A stretch of DNA of 64,000 nucleotides from JACQFK01 sp964619955 (lineage in GTDB: Bacteria; Planctomycetota; MHYJ01; JACPRB01): assembly GCA_964619955.1 (NCBI GenBank), contig CAZUJF010000011.1, positions 1 to 64,000 on the forward strand, read 5' to 3'. Positions 44,103 to 52,093 of the stretch are shown here, piece after piece; positions within the stretch are counted from its first letter, which is position 1, and every line of letters starts with the position of its first letter. Both the position numbers and the translations under genes were made by a program. The notes under the pieces were generated by a model. That model was not told the origin of the DNA and made no database searches. It saw only the letters and a list, made by a program, of their open reading frames with translations.

Positions 44103-44774
44103 CTATTTGCGGGGTTCCGCGACCGCGAGCCGCACGAGCTCGTAGACTTCGTCCGCGGGCCGCGAGGCGTCCACGCGCACCACGCGGCCGCGGCTCTCGT
44201 AGTGCGGGATCACCTGCTCCGTTTCCTTGCGGTACTGGTCGAGCCGGTGATAGACCTTCGTGCGCGTGTCGTCGACCCGCTGCACCAGCGCCGTCCCGTC
44301 CCGGTCGCAGAACCCCTCGCGCTGCGGCTTCTGCCAGCGCAGGTGATACGGCGCGCCGCAGAGCGGGCAGGAGCGCCGCTCGATGATGCGCTCCACGATC
44401 ACCTGCGCGGGGCACTCGAAGAGCACGACCTTCTTCAGCGGCTGCCCCAGGCGGGCGAGCAGCAGGTCCAGCCCCAGCGCCTGCGCCAGCGTGCGGGGGA
44501 AGCCGTCGAGGATGTACCCCTTCGCCGTGTCGCCGGCGCGGAAGCGGTCCTCGATGATGTCCATCATGATCTCGTCCGGGACGAGCGAGCCCAGGTCGAT
44601 GAAGCGCTTGATCTTGTGCCCGAGCTCGGTGTCGAGGCGGGCGGTGGCGCGGAGGATGTCGCCCGTGGAGATGTGCGGCACGCCGAGGGCGGCGGCCAGG
44701 CGTTTCGCCTGGGTCCCCTTCCCGACCGCCGGCGCGCCGACGAATAGATAGCTCACGCTCGCCCCATCCCCCAC
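44103..44774 (-). CDS. adk: Adenylate kinase
   Basis: 223 aa from the ATG at 44774; a GTG at 44756 would give 217 aa and matches the family N-terminus better. It converts AMP and ATP to two ADP. The P-loop is GAPAVGKGT, ISTGDILR binds AMP, and YILDGFPRTLAQA follows. The LID region has a zinc-type cysteine set beginning CPLCGAPY. It is downstream of secY and 42 bases upstream of map. Confidence 0.95.
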   Translation of the reverse strand: MGDGASVSYLFVGAPAVGKGTQAKRLAAALGVPHISTGDILRATARLDTELGHKIKRFIDLGSLVPDEIMMDIIEDRFRAGDTAKGYILDGFPRTLAQALGLDLLLARLGQPLKKVVLFECPAQVIVERIIERRSCPLCGAPYHLRWQKPQREGFCDRDGTALVQRVDDTRTKVYHRLDQYRKETEQVIPHYESRGRVVRVDASRPADEVYELVRLAVAEPRK

Positions 44775-44798
44775 GTTGGCCGCCGGAGGCGGCGCGCG

Positions 44799-46142
44799 TC
44801 AACGGCGGCCGCGGACCGCCGTGCTTCCGCCGAGAAAGCCGCCGTAATGGTGCATCAGGAGATAGGACTCGACCTTCTGGATGATGTCGAGCCCCACGCC
44901 CACCACGATCAGGATGCCCGTGCCGCCCAGGAACGCCACCAGATAGCGGTCCAGCTTGAGCGCCGACGAGATCAGATCCGGCAGCAGCGCGATCAGACAG
45001 AGGAAGGAGGCCCCGCAGAGCGTGATGCGGGACAGGATCCCGTTCAGATACTGCGCGGTGTTCTCGCCGGGCCGGATGCCCGGGACGAAGCTGCCCGCCT
45101 CCTTGAGCTGGAGGGAGATCTCGTCCGGCCTCATGAAGAGGTACGTCCAGAAGTACGAGAAGAAATAGATCGTGACGATGTAGAAGAGCGAGTAGAAGAA
45201 CCAGCCGCGCTGGAACATGTCCCGCATCCAGCCGAGCCCCGTGATCTGCCCCAGGATCTGGGGCACGACGAGCAGCGAGCTGGCGAAGATCACGGGCATC
45301 ACGCCCGAGGTGTTCACCTTCAGCGGCAGGAAGTTGCGCCCGCCCGTCATCATGCGGCGGCCGCGGATGTGCTTCGCGTGCTGCAGCGGGATGCGCCGCT
45401 GCGCCTGCGTCATGAACACCACCGCCACCACCGAGGCCAGATAGATGGCCAGGATGATCACGATGGAGTCCGGCGAGATCGAGTCGTTGTGTCGCGCCTT
45501 GCCGATCATCTCGAGCAGGATCGCCGGCATGCGCGCGATGATGCCCGCCATGATCAGCATGCTCGCGCCGTTGCCGATGCCGCGCTCGGTGATCTGCTCG
45601 CCGAGCCACATGATGAAGAGCGCGCCCGCCGTCATGCCGATGACCAGGAACAGCACGGTGCCGATGCCGTCGCTCATCAGCAGCGACACCCCGCCCTGCG
45701 CCTGCTGCGCCTTGCTCCAGCCCGAAAGCTGCTGCGCGGCGAAGAAGCCCTGCACCAGGCAGACCGGCACCGCCGCGTAGCGGGTGAAGGTCTGGATCTT
45801 GCGCTGCCCGCTGGGGCCCTCCTTCGCGATGGCCTCCAGCGCCGGGCTCACCTTGGTCATGAGCTGCATGATGATCGACGCCGTGATGTACGGCATGATG
45901 CCCAGCGAGAAGAGCGCCAGGTTGCCGATCGCGCCGCCCGTGAAGACCTGGATGAGGCCGAAGAGGTCGCCGCCCTCGCGCGCCATCTTTTCGCCCCATT
46001 CGGCGACGGCGCCGGGGTTCACCCCGGGCAGCGGAAGGTGGGAGCCGAGACGGAAAACCACGAGCAGGCCGAACGTCCAGAGGATGCGGCTGCGCAGCTC
46101 GGGGATCTTGAAGATGTTCTGGAACGACTGCAGGATCTGCAT
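44799..46142 (-). CDS. secY: Protein translocase subunit SecY
   Basis: 447 aa with ten membrane helices. It forms the protein-conducting channel with SecE and SecG. Family blocks are FRLGSHLPLPGVNPGAV, GNLALFSLGIMPYITASIIMQLM, GIGNGASMLIMAGI and GIRPGENTAQYLNGIL. It follows rplO in the conserved spc order. The start MQILQSFQNIFKIPELR is the classical SecY N-terminus. Confidence 0.97.
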   Translation of the reverse strand: MQILQSFQNIFKIPELRSRILWTFGLLVVFRLGSHLPLPGVNPGAVAEWGEKMAREGGDLFGLIQVFTGGAIGNLALFSLGIMPYITASIIMQLMTKVSPALEAIAKEGPSGQRKIQTFTRYAAVPVCLVQGFFAAQQLSGWSKAQQAQGGVSLLMSDGIGTVLFLVIGMTAGALFIMWLGEQITERGIGNGASMLIMAGIIARMPAILLEMIGKARHNDSISPDSIVIILAIYLASVVAVVFMTQAQRRIPLQHAKHIRGRRMMTGGRNFLPLKVNTSGVMPVIFASSLLVVPQILGQITGLGWMRDMFQRGWFFYSLFYIVTIYFFSYFWTYLFMRPDEISLQLKEAGSFVPGIRPGENTAQYLNGILSRITLCGASFLCLIALLPDLISSALKLDRYLVAFLGGTGILIVVGVGLDIIQKVESYLLMHHYGGFLGGSTAVRGRR

Positions 46143-46178
46143 GGCGGCGAATCCCTCGTCCGGGTCCGAACCGCCCCC

Positions 46179-46715
46179 TTACTTCTTGGGGGCGTCCTTC
46201 TTCTCGGCCTTCTTCTCGGCCTTCTTCTCGGTCTTGGCGGACGCCTTCTTGTCGGCGGCTCCGCAGGGCGCCGGCGCCTCGGCCGTGCCGCCCGCCTTCT
46301 GGATGGCCTCCGCCGCGCTCTTGGTGAACGCGTCGACCTTGATCGTCAGCTTCTTGGTCAGCTTTCCCGTCCCCAGGACCTTCACGCCCAGGTCGTCGCG
46401 GCGCACGAGGCCGGCGGCCTCCAGCGCGGCACGGTCCACCACGCTGCCCGAGGCGAAATGCTTCTCCAGGTCCGCGAGGCTCACGACCTCGAAGTCGGTC
46501 GTGAATTCGGCGTTGTTGAAGCCGAACTTGGGCAGACGCCGGATCATCGGCATCTGGCCGCCCTCGAAGTAATGCCGGAACGAGGTCCCCGTGCGGGAGT
46601 ACTGGCCCTTCTTGCCCTTGCCGCACTGCTTGCCCAGGCCGCTCGAATGGCCGCGCCCGCGCGGGAACTTGTACTTGCGCGGGATCTTGACCTTGCAGAT
46701 GTCGGAGAGGTTCAT
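46179..46715 (-). CDS. rplO: Large ribosomal subunit protein uL15
   Basis: 178 aa. The Gly/Arg-rich core GRGHSSGLGKQCGKGKKGQYSRTG and EGGQMPMIRRLPKFGFNN identify L15. The last 40 residues are Lys/Ala/Glu repeats (KTEKKAEKKAEKKDAPKK), an extension beyond the usual 145-150 aa. It overlaps the end of rpsE by 4 bases, so rpmD (uL30), normally between them, is absent. Confidence 0.96.
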   Translation of the reverse strand: MNLSDICKVKIPRKYKFPRGRGHSSGLGKQCGKGKKGQYSRTGTSFRHYFEGGQMPMIRRLPKFGFNNAEFTTDFEVVSLADLEKHFASGSVVDRAALEAAGLVRRDDLGVKVLGTGKLTKKLTIKVDAFTKSAAEAIQKAGGTAEAPAPCGAADKKASAKTEKKAEKKAEKKDAPKK

Positions 46716-47278
46716 TCCTTCGTCTCCCCGGCCGGCACGGCGGCGGCCGCCTCGACCGGCTTCTTCACCCGCAGCGGCACGCCGCGGAGTTCCTCGACCT
46801 GGGCGATCGAACGCAGGCGCTGGAGCGCCCCGAAGGTCGCCTTCACGACGTTGATCGGGTTCGTGCTCCCGAACACCTTGGACAGGATGTTGTGCACGCC
46901 GGACAGCTCCAGCACCGCGCGGGCCGCGGCGCCCGCCTTCAGGCCCGTGCCTTCGCAGGCGGGGCGCAGCAGCACCGAGGTCGCGCCGTACTTCTCCAGC
47001 ACTTCGTGCGGGATCGTGGTCCGGACCACCGGAACCCGGATCAGCCGCTTCTTGCCTTCCTGGATGCCCTTGTTGACCGCGAACGGAACCTCGTTGGCCT
47101 GGCCGTAGCCCCAGCCCACCCGGCCCTTGCGGTCGCCCACGACGACGAGCGCGTTGAAGCTGAACCGCTTGCCGCCCTTGACGACCTTGGCGCAGCGCTT
47201 CACCTTGACGACGATCTCCTCGAGCTCCTCGCCGGCGCGGCTCTCGCGGCGCTGGCCGCCACCCCTATGTTCCGCCAT
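46712..47278 (-). CDS. rpsE: Small ribosomal subunit protein uS5
   Basis: 188 aa. VKRCAKVVKGGKRFSFNALVVVGDRKGRVGWGYGQANEVP is the double-stranded RNA-binding domain. LLRPACEGTGLKAGAAARAVLELSGVHNILSKVFGSTNPINVVKATF is the C-terminal domain. It contributes to decoding fidelity on the 30S subunit. It sits between rplR and rplO. Confidence 0.97.
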   Translation of the reverse strand: MAEHRGGGQRRESRAGEELEEIVVKVKRCAKVVKGGKRFSFNALVVVGDRKGRVGWGYGQANEVPFAVNKGIQEGKKRLIRVPVVRTTIPHEVLEKYGATSVLLRPACEGTGLKAGAAARAVLELSGVHNILSKVFGSTNPINVVKATFGALQRLRSIAQVEELRGVPLRVKKPVEAAAAVPAGETKE

Positions 47279-47287
47279 CAGTCACCT

Positions 47288-47818
47288 CTACTTGGAGTCG
47301 GACTTGCCGGAGGATTTCCCCGCCGGCTTCTGTCCCGCGCCCTCGGGCTTCGGGGGCCTGACGGCCTTGGGCGCCTTCACGACGGCGACCTTTTCCTTCC
47401 GCACCTTGGGCGGCTTGTCTTTCTTCTTGGGATTGTGCAGGAAGTCCAGGCCTCCGGCGGCCGCCGCCTCGGCGAACACCTTCACCCGGCCGTGGAACTG
47501 GTAGAAATTGCGGTCGAAGACCACTTTCGTGATCCCCTTCGCTTTCGCGAGCTCCGCGAGCTTCTTCCCGACCAGCTCGGCGGCCTTCTTGTCGCCGCCG
47601 TTCTTGATCTGCGTCCTGAGGTCCTTCATCATCGTCGACGCGGCGGCCAGCGTGCGGCCCTCCGTGTCGTCGATCAGCTGGGAATGAAAGTGCCGGTGGC
47701 TGCGGTACACCGAGAGCCTCGGACGCTCCTTGGTGCCCACCAGGTCGTTGCCCACCGACCAGGCCCGCCGCTGGCGGCGGTCCCATTTCCGGACTTCGTG
47801 CGCGACAAGTGCTTTCAT
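47288..47818 (-). CDS. rplR: Large ribosomal subunit protein uL18
   Basis: 176 aa. KERPRLSVYRSHRHFHSQLIDDTEGRTLAAAST and VFDRNFYQFHGRVKVFAEAAAAGGLDF identify L18, which binds 5S rRNA. The core ends near residue 130 and a Lys/Pro-rich tail of about 45 residues follows (KKKDKPPKVRKEK...). Normal L18 is about 120 aa. It lies between rplF and rpsE. Confidence 0.95.
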   Translation of the reverse strand: MKALVAHEVRKWDRRQRRAWSVGNDLVGTKERPRLSVYRSHRHFHSQLIDDTEGRTLAAASTMMKDLRTQIKNGGDKKAAELVGKKLAELAKAKGITKVVFDRNFYQFHGRVKVFAEAAAAGGLDFLHNPKKKDKPPKVRKEKVAVVKAPKAVRPPKPEGAGQKPAGKSSGKSDSK

Positions 47819-47821
47819 GGC

Positions 47822-48373
47822 TTAGGTCGCTCCCGTGACGAACGTCTTGCCCGCCTTGCGGCGGATGACCTCGTCCTTGTACTTGACGCCCTTCAGGTTG
47901 TAAGGCTCGGCCGGGCGCGACGCGCGGATCTCGGCCGCAAACTGCCCCACCTTCTGCTTGTCCACGCCCTTGACCAGGATGGACGTGACCGTCGGGCAGC
48001 TCACCGCCACCCCCTTGGGAACGATGTGTTCCACCGGGTGCGAGAATCCCAGGATCAGCGTCAGCTTGTCCCCGGCCACCTTGGCGTTGTAGCCGACGCC
48101 GCTGATGTCCAGCGCCTTCTCGTACCCCTTGGAGACGCCCTCGATCAGGTTGGCCACATGGCTGCGCCACGTGCCCCAGATCGCGCTCGCCTGGGGACCC
48201 GACCCCTTGGTCGTCACCACCGCGTGCTTGTTGTCCTGGATCTTGACCCCGATCTCAGGATGCACCGTGATGGAAAGCTTCCCGGCGGGACCTTCCGCCG
48301 ACACCACCAACCCCGCGACGCTGACCTTGACCTTGTCGGGGATTTCGATGGGTTTCCTGCCCAGTCGCGACAT
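47822..48373 (-). CDS. rplF: Large ribosomal subunit protein uL6
   Basis: 183 aa. MSRLGRKPIEIPDKVKVSV and VSAEGPAGKLSITVHPEI begin the first fold. GVSKGYEKALDISGVGYNAKVAGDKLTLILGFSHPVEH and VGQFAAEIRASRPAEPYNLKGVKY complete it. It binds 23S rRNA near the sarcin-ricin loop. It lies in normal spc order. Confidence 0.97.
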   Translation of the reverse strand: MSRLGRKPIEIPDKVKVSVAGLVVSAEGPAGKLSITVHPEIGVKIQDNKHAVVTTKGSGPQASAIWGTWRSHVANLIEGVSKGYEKALDISGVGYNAKVAGDKLTLILGFSHPVEHIVPKGVAVSCPTVTSILVKGVDKQKVGQFAAEIRASRPAEPYNLKGVKYKDEVIRRKAGKTFVTGAT

Positions 48374-48424
48374 CGTTTATCCTCCGTCCTTAAGTCCGGG
48401 CCGTCGCGGCCCGGCGGTCAGGAC

Positions 48425-48832
48425 CTACCAAGCCTTGCAGACGACTTCGCCGCCGACCTTCTGCTTCCGCGCCTGGCGGTCGCTCATGATGCCCTTCGAC
48501 GTGGAGAGCACCGAGATGCCCAGGCCGTCCATCACCTTGCCGATGTCGGCCACCCCGCGGAAAATCCGGCATCCGGGGCGCGACACGCGGCGAAGCTGGG
48601 TGACGACCGCGACGCCGTCGGCGTCGTACTTGAGATACAGGTGGAGCTGCTTCGCGAAGGAGCGCTTCTCGTCCGGCACCACCTTCACGTCCTCGAGATA
48701 CCCCTCCGACCGAAGCACCTGCGCGACGCCCTCCCGCAGACGGGAATGATCAAGGCTCACGCGCCGGTGACGGCGGTGATAGCCGTTCTTGATCATGCAG
48801 AGCATGTCGCCGACAGGATCCGAACTGGGCAT
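48425..48832 (-). CDS. rpsH: Small ribosomal subunit protein uS8
   Basis: 135 aa. DPVGDMLCMIKNGYHRRHRRVSLDHSRL is the N-terminal half; GLGISVLSTSKGIMSDRQARKQKVGGEVVCKAW is the conserved C-terminus that binds the central domain of 16S rRNA. In other bacteria S8 represses the spc operon at rplE. It lies between rpsN and rplF. Confidence 0.97.
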   Translation of the reverse strand: MPSSDPVGDMLCMIKNGYHRRHRRVSLDHSRLREGVAQVLRSEGYLEDVKVVPDEKRSFAKQLHLYLKYDADGVAVVTQLRRVSRPGCRIFRGVADIGKVMDGLGISVLSTSKGIMSDRQARKQKVGGEVVCKAW

Positions 48833-48868
48833 CGTTATGACCTCTCCGTATTCCGACTCAACCCGCCG

Positions 48869-49054
48869 CTACCACGAAGCCTTCCGCATGCCGGGGATCT
48901 CGGCGGCCGAGGCCAGCTTGCGGAGGCAGAGACGGCAGACCTTGAACTTCCGGTGATACCCGCGACGGCGGCCGCAGATCTGGCAGCGGTTGTATTCCCG
49001 CACCTTGAACTTCGGCTTCCGCTTCTGCTTGACGCGCCAGCGAAGACTCGCCAT
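48869..49054 (-). CDS. rpsN: Small ribosomal subunit protein uS14, zinc form
   Basis: 61 aa, typical of the short zinc-binding S14. The cysteines are in CQICGRRRG and CRLCLRK (C-x2-C...C-x2-C), and IPGMRKASW is the invariant end. It begins MASLRWRVKQKRKPKF. Located between rplE and rpsH. Confidence 0.96.
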   Translation of the reverse strand: MASLRWRVKQKRKPKFKVREYNRCQICGRRRGYHRKFKVCRLCLRKLASAAEIPGMRKASW

Positions 49055-49080
49055 GTCCGGGTGTTCCTTTAAGGATCCGC

Positions 49081-49623
49081 TTAATTCTGACGGAAGGGGA
49101 CGCCCAGGCGCCGGAGCAATTCCAGCGACTCCCCGGACTTCCGGGCCTTCACGCCGATCGTGATGTTCATGCCCTGGACGAACTCCACCTTGTCCAGATT
49201 GATCTCGGGGAAGACGTTCTGTTCCGTGACGCCCATGTTGTAGTTCCCCGCCTGGTCGAACGACTTGGGCGACAGCCCGCGGAAGTCGCGGATGCGGGGG
49301 ATCACGATGGAAATCAGACGGTCCAGGAACTCGTACATCCGCTTGCCGCGGAGCGTGACCTTGAGGCCGATCGCCACGCCCTTGCGCAGCTTGAAGTTCG
49401 CGACCGACTTGCGGGCGCGGCACAGCATCGGCTTCTGGCCGGCGATCAGCGCCAGATCGCGCGCCGCCGCGTCCAGGATGTTCTTGTTCTCGAGCGCCTT
49501 GCCCACCCCCATCGAGATCGTGATCTTCTCGAGGCGCGGGACGGCGTGGATGTTGGTCGTCCCCAGAGCCTTGTAGAGCTCCGGCACGATCTCAGCCTTG
49601 TATTTTTCCAGCAATCTGGCCAT
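49081..49623 (-). CDS. rplE: Large ribosomal subunit protein uL5
   Basis: 180 aa. YKAEIVPELYKALGTTNIHAVPRLEKITISMGVG, AGQKPMLCRARKSVANFKLRKG and RDFRGLSPKSFDQAGNYNMGVTEQNVFPEI are the family blocks. It binds 5S rRNA and contacts the P-site tRNA. Its ATG overlaps the rplX stop by one base (TAATG), indicating coupled translation. Confidence 0.97.
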   Translation of the reverse strand: MARLLEKYKAEIVPELYKALGTTNIHAVPRLEKITISMGVGKALENKNILDAAARDLALIAGQKPMLCRARKSVANFKLRKGVAIGLKVTLRGKRMYEFLDRLISIVIPRIRDFRGLSPKSFDQAGNYNMGVTEQNVFPEINLDKVEFVQGMNITIGVKARKSGESLELLRRLGVPFRQN

Positions 49624-49940
49624 TAGACCTCGGGAGCCACCGCCTGGCGGCACTTTCTGCAGAGACGCGTACGCCCGCCATCCTCGAGACGCTTGAGGAT
49701 GACCCGGCTGGACTTGTTGCACGCCTGACACACGATTTGAAGGTTGGACATGCGCAGCGGCGCCTCCTTCTGGATGCGCGCGCCGTGCGGATGCTGCTGG
49801 GAGCGCTTCATGTGCTTCCACACGAAGTTCAGGCCCTCGACCAGCACGCGCACGCCGTCCGGCGCGACGTTCAACACCTTGCCGGTCTTGCCGCGCTCGT
49901 CGCCGGAGATGACCTTGACGATGTCGTTCTTCTTGATCAT
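49623..49940 (-). CDS. rplX: Large ribosomal subunit protein uL24
   Basis: 105 aa. KNDIVKVISGDERGKTGKVLNVAPDGVRVLVEGLN is the KOW domain. The C-terminus has two cysteine pairs (CQAC...CRKC), a zinc-binding form seen in many bacteria. It initiates 50S assembly. One-base overlaps join it to rplE and rplN. Confidence 0.97.
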   Translation of the reverse strand: MIKKNDIVKVISGDERGKTGKVLNVAPDGVRVLVEGLNFVWKHMKRSQQHPHGARIQKEAPLRMSNLQIVCQACNKSSRVILKRLEDGGRTRLCRKCRQAVAPEV

Positions 49941-50305
49941 CAGACCACCTCCGCCGCGAGCGAAATGATCTTCATGAACTTGGCCCGGAGCTCGCGCGGA
50001 ACCGCGCCGAAGATGCGCGTCCCCTTGGGGTTCCCGTCGTTGTCCAGAAGCACCATCGCGTTCCGGTCGAACCGCACGTAGGAGCCGTCCTCGCGGTGGA
50101 TCACCGCGCGCGTGCGCACGATGACGCCCTTGACCACGTCGCCCTGCTTGACGGCGGCGCCCGGGTCGACGCGCTTCACGTTCGCCACGATGACGTCCCC
50201 GACGCGGCCGTAGCGGCGGCGGGAGTCGCCCAGGACCTGGATGCAGGAGGCGATCTTCGCCCCCGTGTTGTCCGCGACGTCGAGTATGCTCTTAAGCTGG
50301 ATCAT
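49940..50305 (-). CDS. rplN: Large ribosomal subunit protein uL14
   Basis: 121 aa. MIQLKSILDVADNTGAKIASCIQVLG and GDVVKGVIVRTRAVIHREDGSYVRFDRNAMVLLDNDGNPKGTRIFGAVPREL are near-invariant. It lies on the 50S interface side. It lies 12 bases after rpsQ. Confidence 0.98.
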   Translation of the reverse strand: MIQLKSILDVADNTGAKIASCIQVLGDSRRRYGRVGDVIVANVKRVDPGAAVKQGDVVKGVIVRTRAVIHREDGSYVRFDRNAMVLLDNDGNPKGTRIFGAVPRELRAKFMKIISLAAEVV

Positions 50306-50317
50306 CGGGAATCCTCG

Positions 50318-50680
50318 TTACTTCGCGGGCGCGGCGGCCTTGCCGCCCGCCTCCTTGACGGCCGCCGGGGCCCCCGGGGCCTTCGCCACGATGCGCGAGA
50401 GGCGCCAGTGCTTCAACTTGGACAGCGGCCGGGACTCCATCAGCTCCACGCGGTCCCCGCACTTGGCCTCGCGGGCCTCGTCGTGGGCGAAGCAGATGTA
50501 GGAACGGCGGAAGCGCTTCTCGAAGAGGGGGTGCTTGACGATGCGCTCCACCTCGACGCGGATGGTCTTGTCCATCTTGTCGCTGATGACCACGCCCGTC
50601 ACCAGACGGCGCTCGGCGCGCGGAGCCTCGGCCGGCGCGGCCGGTTTGGATGCCTGTTTCTTCTGGGTTTTCGCGGGCAC
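50318..50680 (-). CDS. rpsQ: Small ribosomal subunit protein uS17
   Basis: 120 aa. RRLVTGVVISDKMDKTIRVEVERIVKHPLFEKRFRRSYICFAHDE and GDRVELMESRPLSKLKHWRLSRIV identify S17. Both ends carry low-complexity extensions (N-terminal KTQKKQASKPAAPAEAPR; C-terminal Ala/Lys-rich). The GTG at 50680 is preferred because GGAG lies 6 bases before it. A TTG at 50692 is possible. It is the first gene of this operon: rpmC, rplP and rpsC do not precede it. Confidence 0.95.
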   Translation of the reverse strand: MPAKTQKKQASKPAAPAEAPRAERRLVTGVVISDKMDKTIRVEVERIVKHPLFEKRFRRSYICFAHDEAREAKCGDRVELMESRPLSKLKHWRLSRIVAKAPGAPAAVKEAGGKAAAPAK

Positions 50681-50714
50681 GGTGGTCTCCAAATTCCTAA
50701 AGTAGGAGGCTCAA

Positions 50715-50742
50715 ATCATACAAGTCGGCGCGTCGAAGTCAA
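50715..50742 (-). promoter_or_regulatory. Promoter of the rpsQ-rplN-...-secY-adk-map operon
   Basis: In mRNA sense, TTGACT (50742-50737) and TATGAT (50720-50715) have a 16-base spacer. The predicted leader of about 28 bases includes the GGAG ribosome site. It confirms that the operon begins at rpsQ. Confidence 0.75.
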
Positions 50743-50768
50743 TAGAGAAATGGGCCGCCGAAGGCGCC

Positions 50769-50797
50769 TTGCCAAAGTCCCGGCCGCCCTTTAGAAT
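50769..50797 (+). promoter_or_regulatory. Promoter of serS, predicted leaderless
   Basis: TTGCCA (50769-50774) and TAGAAT (50792-50797) have a 17-base spacer. The -10 box ends 8 bases (all C and G) before the serS ATG, so the start codon should lie at the 5' end of the mRNA. Confidence 0.65.
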
Positions 50798-50805
50798 CCC
50801 CCGCC

Positions 50806-52086
50806 ATGCTCGACGTCAAATTCATCCGCGAGAACACCGTCCTCGTCAAGCGCAACGCCGCCGCCAAGAACGAACGGCGCGCCCGGATCGACGAGATCTG
50901 CGCCCTGCACGACCAGAAGCGGAAGCTCCAGGTCCAGGTCGACGTCGCCCGCACCCGCATCAACCAGATCTCCGAGGAGATCGGCGGCCTCAAGAAGAAG
51001 GACCCCAAGACCGACGTCTCCGCCAAACAGCTGGAGTCCAAGGGGGTCAAGGAGGCCATCCAGGCCGACGAGGAGCGCATGAAGGCCCTCGGGGTCGAGC
51101 TCGACGGCCTCCTCCAGTGGGTCCCCAACATCGCCCACGAGAGCGTGCCCGTCGGCGAGGACGCCAAGGCCAACGTCACCCTCCGCACCTGGGGCGAGAA
51201 GAAGACCTTCGCCTTCAAGCCGAAGCCCCACTGGGAGATCGGCAAGGAGCTCGGCATCCTCGACGAGGAGCGCGCCGCCAAGCTCTCCGGCTCGAACTTC
51301 CTGCTCCTCATGGGCGCCGGCGCCGCCCTCGAACGCGCCCTCATCAACTTCATGCTCGACCTGCACATCCGCTCCCACGGATACCGCGAGGTCTGGCCCC
51401 CCTTCCTCGTGAACCGCGCCTCGATGGTCGGCACCGGCCAGGTGCCCAAGCTCGAGGACGACATGTACCGCAGCGACAAGGACGACCTCTTCCTCATCCC
51501 GACCGCGGAAGTGCCCGTCACGAACCTCCACCGGGACGAGATCCTCACGGCCGCCCAGCTGCCGATCCTCTACACGAGCTACACGGCGTGTTTCCGCCGC
51601 GAGGCCGGCACCTACTCCAAGGACACCCGCGGCATGCAGCGCATCCACCAGTTCGACAAGGTCGAGATGGTCAAGTTCGCCCACCCCGACCGCTCCTGGG
51701 CGGAGCTCGAGACGCTCACCGCGAACGCCGAGGAGGTCCTCCAGAAGCTCGGCCTCCCCTACCGCGTGCTGCTGCTCTCCACCGGCGACATGAGCTTCGC
51801 CAGCGCCAAGACCTACGACCTCGAGGCCTGGGCCCCGGGCCTGGACAAGTGGCTCGAGGTCTCCAGCTGCTCCAACTTCACCGACTTCCAGGCGCGCCGC
51901 CTCAACGCGCGCTTCCGCGACACGGACGGCAAGGTCAAACACGTCCACACCCTCAACGGGTCGGGTCTGGCCCTGCCGCGCACCGTGATCGCGATCCTGG
52001 AGCAGTATCAGCAGGAGGACGGCTCGGTCGTCATTCCCGAAGTGTTGCGCCCGTACATGGGCGGACTTGACGTGCTTCGGAAGTAG
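50806..52086 (+). CDS. serS: Seryl-tRNA synthetase
   Basis: 426 aa. It charges tRNA-Ser (and tRNA-Sec if present). MLDVKFIRENTVLVKRNAA starts the N-terminal tRNA-binding coiled coil, which runs to about residue 105. The class II catalytic core has RTALNF-type helices. Motif 2 is TACFRREAGTYSKDTRGMQRIHQFDKVEM and motif 3 is NGSGLALPRTVIAILEQYQ. It is divergent from the ribosomal operon and 7 bases from the end of the convergent nuoN. Confidence 0.97.
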   Translation: MLDVKFIRENTVLVKRNAAAKNERRARIDEICALHDQKRKLQVQVDVARTRINQISEEIGGLKKKDPKTDVSAKQLESKGVKEAIQADEERMKALGVELDGLLQWVPNIAHESVPVGEDAKANVTLRTWGEKKTFAFKPKPHWEIGKELGILDEERAAKLSGSNFLLLMGAGAALERALINFMLDLHIRSHGYREVWPPFLVNRASMVGTGQVPKLEDDMYRSDKDDLFLIPTAEVPVTNLHRDEILTAAQLPILYTSYTACFRREAGTYSKDTRGMQRIHQFDKVEMVKFAHPDRSWAELETLTANAEEVLQKLGLPYRVLLLSTGDMSFASAKTYDLEAWAPGLDKWLEVSSCSNFTDFQARRLNARFRDTDGKVKHVHTLNGSGLALPRTVIAILEQYQQEDGSVVIPEVLRPYMGGLDVLRK

Positions 52087-52093
52087 GCGGGGA

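Noticed and set aside
43231..46626. 1131-codon minus-strand frame through map, adk, secY and rplO
   Set aside because: It is the wrong frame of four recognised genes and has no family signature.
46700..46730. Search for rpmD (uL30) between rpsE and rplO
   Set aside because: The two genes overlap by 4 bases, so no gene can fit.
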